From Streptomyces caniferus (lineage in GTDB: Bacteria; Actinomycetota; Actinomycetes; Streptomycetales; Streptomycetaceae): DNA of 64,000 nt. Where the stretch lies: assembly GCF_009811555.1 (NCBI RefSeq), contig NZ_BLIN01000005.1, positions 1,116,001-1,180,000 on the forward strand, read 5' to 3'. Each line of letters starts with the position of its first letter. Position 1 is the stretch's first letter. The notes beneath the pieces were generated by a model, which had not been told where the DNA came from, searched no databases, and worked only from the letters and a program-made list of their open reading frames with translations. Position numbers and translations under genes: made by a program. This document shows positions 16,804 through 25,287 of this stretch, one piece after another.

Positions 16804-17184
16804 ATGGGAGACGGACTCAAGGCCGACATCGGTTCGTTGCGTACGGGCGGCTCCGACTTCGACCGGATCGGCAAGGACTACCAGTCTCTCGTCAAGACGT
16901 TGCAGAGCGGGCTGACCTCCCTCGAAGGCCAGGACACACCGCCTTGGGGGGACGACGACCTGGGGGAGAAGTTCGGCGTCGTCTACGAGGGCCTGCGGGA
17001 CGGCATGTACGAGTCCATGGGTCACCTCGCGTCGAAACTCCAGGAAATCGGGGGCGGGTTGAACAACATGGCCAAGAACCACGAGGCCGACGAGAACTTC
17101 AATGAATCCATGATGAAGCAGCACGTGGCGAACGAGGAAGCGGAAGGCCGGCTGATCGCCCAGATGAAGCGGCCCAGCGTCTAG
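16804..17184 (+). CDS. WXG100-like small protein (type VII secretion-type)
   Basis: 126 residues, soluble, alpha-helical by composition, with the features of Streptomyces WXG100-superfamily proteins: a helix around GGSDFDRIGKDYQSLVKTL, a central PPWGDDDLGEKF turn (W-G with acidic residues), and a second helix MGHLASKLQEIGGGLNNMAK. It is somewhat longer than the classical 100 residues because of a charged C-terminal tail. GAGGGG lies 8 bases before the ATG. It precedes the giant toxin by about 200 bp; pairing a WXG100 protein with a WXG100-headed toxin is typical of ESX/T7SS effector loci, where the small protein acts as partner or chaperone. No secretion ATPase is in the window, so the export machinery would be elsewhere. 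Confidence 0.7.
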   Translation: MGDGLKADIGSLRTGGSDFDRIGKDYQSLVKTLQSGLTSLEGQDTPPWGDDDLGEKFGVVYEGLRDGMYESMGHLASKLQEIGGGLNNMAKNHEADENFNESMMKQHVANEEAEGRLIAQMKRPSV

Positions 17185-17387
17185 GGAGCCGTTCGGCCAC
17201 CCCGCGCACCCGCGCACCCGCCCACCCGATGGGCCCGTCCCCGGTTCGCCTGCCCCCATCCCCCTTCCTGCCGGGTTGACGGGCCCGGTTCTCTTCGCGG
17301 TTCGTCCGATGACATGAACCCGATGAACGAGCAGTCCCTGTTCCGCCGTACGTACCCGAACTCCAGTCAGCCGAGGGAACCCCCACC

Positions 17388-20300
17388 GTGTCGTTGATGC
17401 TGCCGGACGCACTTGAGTGGGTCCTTGAAATGCTGGGGTTCAACTGGCCCACGGCGGACGAGGACAAGTTGATGGATTCCGCCCAGAAGTGGCGGGACTT
17501 CGCAGCCGGGGTGGAGGACCTCCAGCACCAAGGCGTCAAGGCCGCCGGCAATGTGACGTCGCAGAACTCCGGCGACTCCATCGACGGCTTCCACACCACG
17601 TGGGAGAAGTTCGCGGGCGGCTCGGGCTACTTCGCGGACGCCCGCAGTGCGGCCAACGCCATCGCCACCGCGCTGGATGCCGCGGCCGGACTCGTCATCG
17701 GGATGAAAGTCGCGGTGATCGCCCAGTTGGCGATCCTCGCCGCGGAAATCATCGCGGCTCAAGCGGCGGCGCCGTTCACCTTCGGCTTGTCAGAAGTGGC
17801 GGCGGCGGCAGCGACCGTCGCCACCCGCGCGATCGTCCGCAAAATCATCAAGGAAGTTGCCAAGCAGCTCCTCGACGCGGCCCTGGAGACGGCGAAGGAA
17901 CCCGCCGTCTCGGCGCTGCAGGCCATGATCTCGGACGTCATCGCGCAGTCCGTGAACATGAGCTTCGATGCGCAGAACGGCTTCGATGCCGGTCGTACGG
18001 TCAAGAAGGGCGCCGAGGAGGGCGTCAACGCGCTCAAGAACTCCGGCCAGACGTTCGCCGAGTCGCTGCGTGACGGTGCGGGCGCCAAGGCGGGACACCA
18101 CGTCCGTAACGGGATGGAGTCGGCGGCCGGACACGGCTCCGGCGCGGATTCCGGCCATGATTCCGCCCCGGACTCGTCCAGCGGCAAGCCCGGCAAGGGT
18201 CTCGGTGGCGATGGCGGCGACGGCGGGGCGAGCAACGACGGTTCGAAGAGCGGGAGTTCGGGCGGGGAGACGGCAGCGGGAACGTCCGGTTCGGGGGATT
18301 CATCGTCCTCGGGTGGCTCGTCGGCCTCCGGTGATTCGTCAACCTCGGACAACTCGTCCGCCTCGGGTTCCTCGTCGTCCTCGGGCGACTCGTCGACCTC
18401 GGGTGCTTCGCATGGCGCTTCGGGCGGTGGCGGTTCGTCCAGTGGCGGCGCTTCGCACAGCGGCGGATCGGGCGGCGGCAATTCCCACACCGGAACCGGT
18501 GTCACGGCGAACTCCGCTCCCAGCGACTCGGGTTCACCGGCCGGCGCCCATGGAGCAAGCAATCCCGCCTCCGATGGTGGTCATGCCCCGGGCAACGGCG
18601 GTCAGTCCGGACCTGCCCCTTCGGACTCCCCGTCTCCGGACCGGCTGACCCCCTTCGACGCGGGATACCACGAGTCCCAGAACGGCGGCGGCACGTCGCC
18701 GGACTCCCCTGCCGACTCCTCGCACTCCTCGCACTCGTCGTCCGCCACGTCGTCGCCGCCCTCGTCCTCGGTATCTCCCGACTCGAGCCCCTCCCCCGAC
18801 ACCGGGTCATCCCGGCCCGACACCTCGCCGTCCGCCGATCCAGGAGCCCGGCCGGACGGGGCTCCCGCCGCCGACTCCAGGCCGGATTCGGCACCGGACT
18901 CCAGTGCCGGGCCGGACGCGGCCACGAGGTCGGACTCCGGCGTGGGACCGGACTCCACTGCGGGACCGTCCCCGGACTCGGGCGCCCGTCCCGATGCAGG
19001 CAGTACGCCCTCGCCGGAGTCGTCCCATGGCGACGGTCCGCCTGCCTCGGACACGGGATCACGACCAGATCAGGGCTCGTCTCCCGATCCCGTACACACG
19101 GACAGGGACAGCTCGCCCACCCCCGACGCGGGGGCGCGGCCGGACAGCGAGCCCTCGCCGACGCCCGCCCACTCTGACGGCACGCCCGGCGACGCTCATG
19201 GCACCCCCGACCACACCAACGGCACGCCCAGCCATGCCGACAGCACACCCGGCCACGCCGACGGCGCTGTCTCCGCGCCCGCCCATGACGGCGACACTGC
19301 CTCCGAGCCGGTTCAGCACAGCACCCCCGGCCCCGGCCCCGGCCCCGGCGAGTCGGGCCCGGACTCCAGCCACTCGCCGGACCACTCGTCGGAGCACTCG
19401 CCGGAACACTCACCGACACCTTCTTCGTCTCCGTCCCCGGATCCGTCCTCCGCGCCGTCGCCCGACTCGGGAAACCGGTCGGAGGCGCACGTCCCCTCCC
19501 CCTCGCCCGCACCGGACAACGGCCCCACGGGGTCGGACCCCTCCCACTCGCCGTCGGGGAGCGACAGCGACAACAGCTCCAACGGGAACGGCGGAAGCGG
19601 CGGCCGGGTCGGGATGCCGTCGGGCGCCATGCCTCATGCGGCTTCCTCGCACTCCTCGTCGGCTTCCTCGTACGGCTCACCCCAGCAGCACGGCCCCCAC
19701 CAGACACACGACGACAACGACGTCACCATGCACACGGACAGCGCGACCACCTTCGCGCCGCCGCCCACCAGTGCGCCGAACGCCTCGCAGACCGGGGGCG
19801 ATCCGTCCCCTTCCCCGTCCTCGTCGACGCCCTCCTCTTCCAGCGCCGCCACACCCGGCGTGGCCATGGGCGGCGGCTCGGTGCCCACCCCGAGCGCCCC
19901 CGCCGGAGCGCACGCTTCAGCAGGTGCTCCGCCCGCCTCCGCGCCCCCGCGCTCCACACCGGCCGGCCACGGCACCCCACCCCGGAGCACACCCGCCCGG
20001 GACCCCCGCACCGCGCCCTACGGCGATCCGCGCACCACTCCCCCGCGTCAGCGCCCCGGCACTCCTGACCAGGCCTCGCGCCCCCGGCCCACGCCTCCCC
20101 GCGCCGACACACCTCGTACCGAGCAGCCGCGCGGCAACGAGTCGTCCCCACACCAGCCGCAGACACCGTCACCGTCACCGTCTCCGTCACCGAACGAGGG
20201 ACCGGAGAACCACGGTCCCGAGCAGAAGCCCACCACCGGCCCCGACTCCAACGCCACGAAGACCCCTGAGACCGGCAAGCCGGATGCGAGCGAGTCGACA

Positions 20301-23300
20301 CCCGACGCCACGCACCAGAACGACGCCCAGCCCGACGACAACAAGCCGAACGCCCCTCAGCCCGACGACAACAAGAACGACAACGGCAAGAACGACGACG
20401 CCGAGCACGATGAAGGCGCCGGCAAGGACGACGACGGCAAGAGCGACAACGCCCCAGCCGACGACTCCCACCCCGATGGCAAGGACTCACCCGAGTCGGA
20501 TCCGAACACGGACGCCAACCCCGACACGGACTCGGACTCGGACTCGAAGCCAGACACCGAACCCGACGCCGACACGGACTCGGACTCGGACTCGAAGCCA
20601 GACACCGAACCCGACGCCGACACGGACTCCCACTCCGATTCGGACTCTGACGCAGAGCCAGGCTCCGACCCCGACGCCGACACCGACGCCGACACCGACA
20701 CCGACTCGGATTCCGACGCAGATCCCGATGCGCACGACGACCGGCCAGGTCTCGATGACATCCGCGCCGGTATCCAGGAAGCCCCCGGCGGCCTGTTGCC
20801 GCCCGACCCCGCGGATCAACAGGCACTCGTCGACGCCATCCCCCGTAACGACGACGGCACCCCCCAGCGCTTCCCCGATCCGTTCGGGGACTGGGCCCAG
20901 TTGCAGAACGACGGCGGTACGGGTGTATCCGGCCGGTCCAACAACTGTGCCGACTGCAGCCGTTCGTTCCTCGAGACCTGGTACGGAAACCCGCAGGTCT
21001 CGGCGCCCCGTACGCCGGACCTCAATGCGGACGGCACCCCGGACCACTGGTCGCCGGAGACCGACGCCAACGAGAACATCATCGACTGGTCCGGCGCGCC
21101 GCACTCCTACGCGGGCACCAGCCCCGACGGTCACGACGCCATCGCCCAGGACCTCCTGAAAGCGGGTCCGGGCTCGTCGGCGATCGTGCAGGTCAACTGG
21201 GCCGAGGGCGGAGGCCATGCGTTCAACGCCGTCAACCACGATGGCCGCATCGTGTGGGTGGACACCCAGAGCGGCGAGGTGAGCGAGCAGCCGATCAACA
21301 CCGACGGCGCCACGGATGTCTTCTACATCCCGCTGGACGCCGACCGGAACCCGCTCCACTCCGCACCGGATCCGGCAGCCGATTCCGGCTCGTCGGATGA
21401 GGGCCATGCGACGTCGGACCAGCCCGACACACAGCACACCGACGCGCAGGACTCCCACACGCAGGGTGCCGACACGCAGGACACCGATACACAGCACCCG
21501 GACTCGCAGCCCCCCGAAGCACAGTCCCCTGACACGCCGCAGTCCGACTCGTCAGACTCCCACCCGTCGCAGTCCAACCCGACAGAGTCCGACTCACCGA
21601 AGTCCGAACCGACGGAGTCCAACCCGCCCCGATCCGACCCGACACAGTCGGACTCTCCGAAGTCCGACCCGGTGGAGCCCGACCCCGCACAGTCCGACTC
21701 GCCGAACTCGAACTCGAACTCGCCGCAATCCGACTCGCCGCAATCCGACTCGCCGCAGTCCGACGCCCCCTCACAGACCGACCACACCCCCTCGGACGCG
21801 AACGATTCCGCCAATCACCCCGCCGGTGGCAATCCGCAAGAGTCGCCCGGGAACCACGTCGACAACAACGTCAACGCGGGTGACAGCGCACAGTCCACCT
21901 CGCTCTCTTCGGGCCCGTCTGCGGACGGCCCGACCGGTGGACAGCCGCGACCGGGTGGTCATGACACCCAGCCCAGTGGAGGCGGCGCATCCCGGAATCC
22001 CGGCGACGCACCGCCGCGTGACGCTGATCCCCAGAGCAACGACTCCAATCGGTCGGCCCCCGGGCAGCCCGACACCACTGCCCCCGGCACGCCCGGCGGC
22101 CGACCGGACCCGACGCCTGCCGACGGCCGCCCCAAGCAGTCGCCCCCCGAGGGACGTCCGACCCAGTCGCCCCCCGACGGCCGTCCCCAGTCGCCGGCTC
22201 CCGACGGGCGCCCGACGCAACCGACTCCCGACGCCCCCAGTGGGAAGCGGAAAGCCAGCAACCCACCGCCCGCGGACAACCAGCCCTCGGGGTCCGGGAA
22301 CGGCACCAAGAGGCCTCGAACGGATCCGGACCACGAGGGTCTCGCCGCGCTGAACCTGGACGATTCGCCGTCGCCGTCGACGAAGAGCGACGACGACGCG
22401 ATGGACGTCGACAAGAAGGAGCCCTACTCCGACCCGCACGACCGCGGTGACAGCGACACCTCCGAGCAGGAGCGGAAGGGGGATCGCACCCTCGACGCCG
22501 AGGCAGAGGGGGCCAAGGAGTACGGCATTCCGCCGGACAAGCTGCAGAACGAGCTCCGACGGGACCGCGACGTACACCGCGTTCCGCTCGACAACGTCCA
22601 CAACCACCTGGACAGTTGGGCGAAGGACGGGAATCTGGCGCAGGTTCTGCGGACCTCGACCGGTGACGCCGCTCCCTCTTCCTCCGATGCCGGAAAGGGT
22701 CCGCGCGCCTTCACCGAGAGCGATCTGGAGCAGCGGCTGCCCGGATTCAAGAACCTGGAGCGCGGTGAGCGGCTCGCGGTCGTTTCGTCCCTGGCCCGGC
22801 TGAGCGTCGGATTCCACGAGCAGCACGGCGTGGGCAAGAATCCGGAGAACGTCGACAAGCCGTACCGCAAGAAGGGCGAGGACGACCCCAAGGCGGAGAG
22901 CCGGGACAGTGCGGCCAAGAACGCGGAGGAATCGCTCGGTGTGCGGGGCCACCGGAAGAGCAGCGACAAACTCCTCAACAGCCTCAAGCTCGACCCCATT
23001 CCGCCCAGCCTGAAGAACAACAGCCCCGACCTCACGGACCGAAACTACGCCGTGCTGGAGGTCGAGGGCCCGACACCCGGAGGCGAAACGCACTACGTCA
23101 CCGACTCCTCGGTGCCCGTGGGCGAGAAGTACGTATCGGGGCGGCACTCGGAGAAGCATCTCGCCGACTGGCTGAAGCGGGTCAATCAGGGCGACAACAC
23201 ATATACGCCCAAGGCCGTCTACACGGAGCGTGAGCCCTGCGGAATGGGGCAGGGCCATGCGAAGTGTTCAACGGTGCTGCGGGAGAAGGCGCTCGACGAC

Positions 23301-23678
23301 GCGAAGGTGTACTACAGCACGACCTATCGCACCGACCCGGCCGATGTCGCGGCGAAGAAGAAGCTCGACACGGAGAAGACCGGGGAGAAGAAGAAGGTCG
23401 ACAAGATGACCTCGGCCGAGGTGCAGCAGAACATCGCCGACCGCATCAACGCACGCTCGGACAAGTCCGCCGAACGGGCCGCCAAGGAAATCGCGGCGGC
23501 GCAGAAGCTCGGCGAGGCGGACGCGCGCAAGGAACTCAAGAAGATCATCGAGCGCGAGTACAGCAAGCGGAAGGACGACGCGACGACGGAGGAGAAGCAG
23601 GCCATGGTCCGGGAGATGGACCGGCACATCGATCACCTGGACAAGACCTGGCGGAAGATCCAGCCGAGCCTGATGTGA
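17388..23678 (+). CDS. Giant polymorphic toxin: WXG100/CpnT-like head, Tox-PL papain-fold domain, deaminase-like C-terminus
   Basis: 2,096 residues. (1) About 1-240: WXG100/CpnT-type N-terminal domain with a hydrophobic helical stretch, typical of T7SS-exported toxins. (2) About 240-1118: Ser/Gly/Asp/Pro low-complexity linker, including Asp-Ser repeats. (3) About 1119-1325: papain-fold toxin domain resembling Tox-PL glutamine deamidases or peptidases, with candidate triad Cys1187 (or Cys1190), His1277 (GGGHAFNAV) and Asp1292 (IVWVDTQ). (4) About 1325-1690: second Pro/Ser/Asp linker carrying GKRKAS (from 1619) and TKRPRTD (from 1640). (5) About 1690-2096: C-terminal domain with HSE (1920-1922) and PC-x8-C (Cys1951, Cys1960), the zinc layout of nucleic-acid deaminase toxins (XOO_2897/SCP1.201-like fold suspected), ending in a Lys/Glu-rich helical tail. 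GTG start after GAGGGAAC. Domain names are by eye; two-warhead reading is inference. Confidence 0.75.
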   Translation: MSLMLPDALEWVLEMLGFNWPTADEDKLMDSAQKWRDFAAGVEDLQHQGVKAAGNVTSQNSGDSIDGFHTTWEKFAGGSGYFADARSAANAIATALDAAAGLVIGMKVAVIAQLAILAAEIIAAQAAAPFTFGLSEVAAAAATVATRAIVRKIIKEVAKQLLDAALETAKEPAVSALQAMISDVIAQSVNMSFDAQNGFDAGRTVKKGAEEGVNALKNSGQTFAESLRDGAGAKAGHHVRNGMESAAGHGSGADSGHDSAPDSSSGKPGKGLGGDGGDGGASNDGSKSGSSGGETAAGTSGSGDSSSSGGSSASGDSSTSDNSSASGSSSSSGDSSTSGASHGASGGGGSSSGGASHSGGSGGGNSHTGTGVTANSAPSDSGSPAGAHGASNPASDGGHAPGNGGQSGPAPSDSPSPDRLTPFDAGYHESQNGGGTSPDSPADSSHSSHSSSATSSPPSSSVSPDSSPSPDTGSSRPDTSPSADPGARPDGAPAADSRPDSAPDSSAGPDAATRSDSGVGPDSTAGPSPDSGARPDAGSTPSPESSHGDGPPASDTGSRPDQGSSPDPVHTDRDSSPTPDAGARPDSEPSPTPAHSDGTPGDAHGTPDHTNGTPSHADSTPGHADGAVSAPAHDGDTASEPVQHSTPGPGPGPGESGPDSSHSPDHSSEHSPEHSPTPSSSPSPDPSSAPSPDSGNRSEAHVPSPSPAPDNGPTGSDPSHSPSGSDSDNSSNGNGGSGGRVGMPSGAMPHAASSHSSSASSYGSPQQHGPHQTHDDNDVTMHTDSATTFAPPPTSAPNASQTGGDPSPSPSSSTPSSSSAATPGVAMGGGSVPTPSAPAGAHASAGAPPASAPPRSTPAGHGTPPRSTPARDPRTAPYGDPRTTPPRQRPGTPDQASRPRPTPPRADTPRTEQPRGNESSPHQPQTPSPSPSPSPNEGPENHGPEQKPTTGPDSNATKTPETGKPDASESTPDATHQNDAQPDDNKPNAPQPDDNKNDNGKNDDAEHDEGAGKDDDGKSDNAPADDSHPDGKDSPESDPNTDANPDTDSDSDSKPDTEPDADTDSDSDSKPDTEPDADTDSHSDSDSDAEPGSDPDADTDADTDTDSDSDADPDAHDDRPGLDDIRAGIQEAPGGLLPPDPADQQALVDAIPRNDDGTPQRFPDPFGDWAQLQNDGGTGVSGRSNNCADCSRSFLETWYGNPQVSAPRTPDLNADGTPDHWSPETDANENIIDWSGAPHSYAGTSPDGHDAIAQDLLKAGPGSSAIVQVNWAEGGGHAFNAVNHDGRIVWVDTQSGEVSEQPINTDGATDVFYIPLDADRNPLHSAPDPAADSGSSDEGHATSDQPDTQHTDAQDSHTQGADTQDTDTQHPDSQPPEAQSPDTPQSDSSDSHPSQSNPTESDSPKSEPTESNPPRSDPTQSDSPKSDPVEPDPAQSDSPNSNSNSPQSDSPQSDSPQSDAPSQTDHTPSDANDSANHPAGGNPQESPGNHVDNNVNAGDSAQSTSLSSGPSADGPTGGQPRPGGHDTQPSGGGASRNPGDAPPRDADPQSNDSNRSAPGQPDTTAPGTPGGRPDPTPADGRPKQSPPEGRPTQSPPDGRPQSPAPDGRPTQPTPDAPSGKRKASNPPPADNQPSGSGNGTKRPRTDPDHEGLAALNLDDSPSPSTKSDDDAMDVDKKEPYSDPHDRGDSDTSEQERKGDRTLDAEAEGAKEYGIPPDKLQNELRRDRDVHRVPLDNVHNHLDSWAKDGNLAQVLRTSTGDAAPSSSDAGKGPRAFTESDLEQRLPGFKNLERGERLAVVSSLARLSVGFHEQHGVGKNPENVDKPYRKKGEDDPKAESRDSAAKNAEESLGVRGHRKSSDKLLNSLKLDPIPPSLKNNSPDLTDRNYAVLEVEGPTPGGETHYVTDSSVPVGEKYVSGRHSEKHLADWLKRVNQGDNTYTPKAVYTEREPCGMGQGHAKCSTVLREKALDDAKVYYSTTYRTDPADVAAKKKLDTEKTGEKKKVDKMTSAEVQQNIADRINARSDKSAERAAKEIAAAQKLGEADARKELKKIIEREYSKRKDDATTEEKQAMVREMDRHIDHLDKTWRKIQPSLM

Positions 23679-23831
23679 CCGGCCGGCCGCCCCGGTCCCC
23701 GGTGTCACCGCCCGCCCCGGGGCGGCGACGCCGGGCCCTCTCGGCGGCGCCGGACCCCCGCGGCGGAGACGGGCCCCCGCGACGGCGACACGGGTACCCG
23801 AACCAGCGTGCCGCCGAGTCCCTCCCGGCCC

Positions 23832-24815
23832 TCAGATGTCCAGTGCGCCCCTGAACCGGCCGTGTCCGACCTCCGGGCTGGTCACGGCGAGCCAGCCGTG
23901 GCCCACCCGGTCGAGCACCTCGACGGTCGACGGCTGGACGGAGATCCAGGACGCCGCCTCCTCCGGGTCCCGGACGCCTTCGGCGTACTCCTCGGCCTCC
24001 TCCGGGTCGTAGAGTTCGTCGTCCTCGTCCTGCATCAGGTCCCGCTCGAACTCCATGGGTTCGCCGACCCATACGGGATCGCCGTACGTGCGATGGCCGC
24101 GCTTGTCCTGCCCGTTCTCCGCGACCCACCACACCCGCGCGCCGTTGTACTCGTCCACCGCGTAGAAATGGGCTTCGCGGCATTGGGAACTGAGCTTTTC
24201 GACGGCTTGTGCCCAATTGTCGTTGAGATAGTCGGCACCGTAGACGAGTCGCCAGCCATCGAATTCGGGCGTGATGAATACGCGGTATTCCGTGCTGGTG
24301 GTGCCGTCGGCAGAGCGATGCTCCAGCGAATTCTCCTGGTGCAGGGCCGCGGACACGCCCAGGGACGTGGTCACGGGCTGCGCGTCGTGCAGACCCAACG
24401 CCCGGACGATGTCCTTCACTTCCGCCCGCGGCACCGCCACCCAGGCGTCGGCCGGCAGGTCCCCGGGCGTTTCGTCCAGCAGCTTGACCCGTACGAGCCG
24501 CTCGACGGCCGCCCGGTCGGCAGGAGCCAGGGCAGCGCCACCGCCGACGTCCGCGAGCATCCGGAGCGCGGCCGGCCGCAGGCGTCCGGGGCCTTCGCTG
24601 CGCACCCTTCTCAGCGGCTCGATCGCCGCGTCGCCGAGGCGCCGCACGCACGCCTCCGCCGCCGATCGGCCGGCCCCGTCCTCCTCGCCGAGCAACGGCA
24701 GGAGGTGCTCCACGACCGGGGCGCCGAGCGCGACCAGCCGGTCCGTCGCTGCCCTGCGCTCTTCCCGGTCCACGGCTGCCAGTTGATGTACCAGCCCGGC
24801 GATGTCCTTACCCAT
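23832..24815 (-). CDS. HEAT-like repeat protein with acidic C-terminal domain; candidate immunity protein
   Basis: 327 residues. Residues about 1-105 look like HEAT/Armadillo-type helical repeats (ALGAPVVEHLLPLLGEE, RRLGDAAIEPLRRVR). About 150-270 form an alpha/beta domain with TPEFDGWRLVYGAD and AENGQDKRGHRTYGDPVWVGEP, a pattern I associate with small immunity-like proteins beside actinobacterial toxins. The tail is strongly acidic (RDLMQDEDDELYDPEEAEEY), which would suit binding a basic nucleic-acid-acting domain. It is convergent with the toxin, ending 154 bp from its stop, and nothing else in the gap could be the immunity gene. ATG 24815 chosen because homology-like content starts there; the upstream part of the frame looks non-coding. 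Confidence 0.55.
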   Translation of the reverse strand: MGKDIAGLVHQLAAVDREERRAATDRLVALGAPVVEHLLPLLGEEDGAGRSAAEACVRRLGDAAIEPLRRVRSEGPGRLRPAALRMLADVGGGAALAPADRAAVERLVRVKLLDETPGDLPADAWVAVPRAEVKDIVRALGLHDAQPVTTSLGVSAALHQENSLEHRSADGTTSTEYRVFITPEFDGWRLVYGADYLNDNWAQAVEKLSSQCREAHFYAVDEYNGARVWWVAENGQDKRGHRTYGDPVWVGEPMEFERDLMQDEDDELYDPEEAEEYAEGVRDPEEAASWISVQPSTVEVLDRVGHGWLAVTSPEVGHGRFRGALDI

Positions 24816-25134
24816 GGGAAAGACCCTAACCGAGCAGCTACCGGGACCCTCCGCGGCTGCGGCCCCAGCCACCCGCCGACAGGCCGCTGACCGCCCCACC
24901 CGGTCATCGCTCCCACTCACCGCTCCCACTCACCGGCGGGGCGGGCAGCGGCTCTGCGAGGAACCCTCCCCTCCCCACCGAATGACGAAAATCGGGAGCG
25001 CCATCCGTCGCCAAAGGATATGATTTCGCGGATCAATCTGCGGCTCTCCTGACCTGCCGCGCCGATGGCTCGCATCATGATCAGCGGGATGCGCCGGCGG
25101 CAGGGTACAGGGAGAGGCTCCCGAATTCCTCGTA

Positions 25135-25155
25135 CACCCGGTCGGGTACCGGGTG
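25135..25155. repeat. 8-bp inverted repeat upstream of S9 peptidase
   Basis: CACCCGGT - CGGGT - ACCGGGTG, a perfect 8-bp stem with a 5-base loop, 133 bp upstream of the peptidase start. It could be an operator, or as RNA the first of two leader hairpins. Confidence 0.45.
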
Positions 25156-25164
25156 CATCGCGCT

Positions 25165-25193
25165 GGCCGAAAATCTTCGTGGTTCGGCCTTTT
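25165..25193 (+). terminator. Rho-independent-like hairpin with U tract in the S9 peptidase leader
   Basis: GGCCGAA - 11 bases - TTCGGCC followed directly by TTTT. This is one of the few hairpins with a U tract in the window. The nearest rightward gene upstream ends 1.5 kb away, so it may act as an attenuator in the leader of the peptidase gene rather than as an operon end. The alternative is a terminator for an unrecognised transcript. Confidence 0.4.
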
Positions 25194-25287
25194 CCGTGAA
25201 TCCCGGATCTGCCTATGTTTCCCCAAGAGATCGCCGCTCCCGGAACCACCGCCGACCAACGCCCTCAGCATCCTGGAGGACAGCCCC

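Larger units (their letters stand above)
24816..25287. promoter_or_regulatory. Divergent intergenic region with two hairpins
   Basis: About 470 bp between the immunity candidate and the S9 peptidase gene. It holds two strong inverted repeats near the peptidase side (25135-25155 and 25165-25193, listed separately) and otherwise nothing I can assign. Part of it is less GC-rich than the flanking genes. Confidence 0.5.

Noticed and set aside
18904..21159. A 751-codon rightward frame inside the toxin linker
   Set aside because: Rich in Arg/Pro/Thr, mirrors the third-position bias of the toxin's Ser/Asp codons read in another frame; no start signal.
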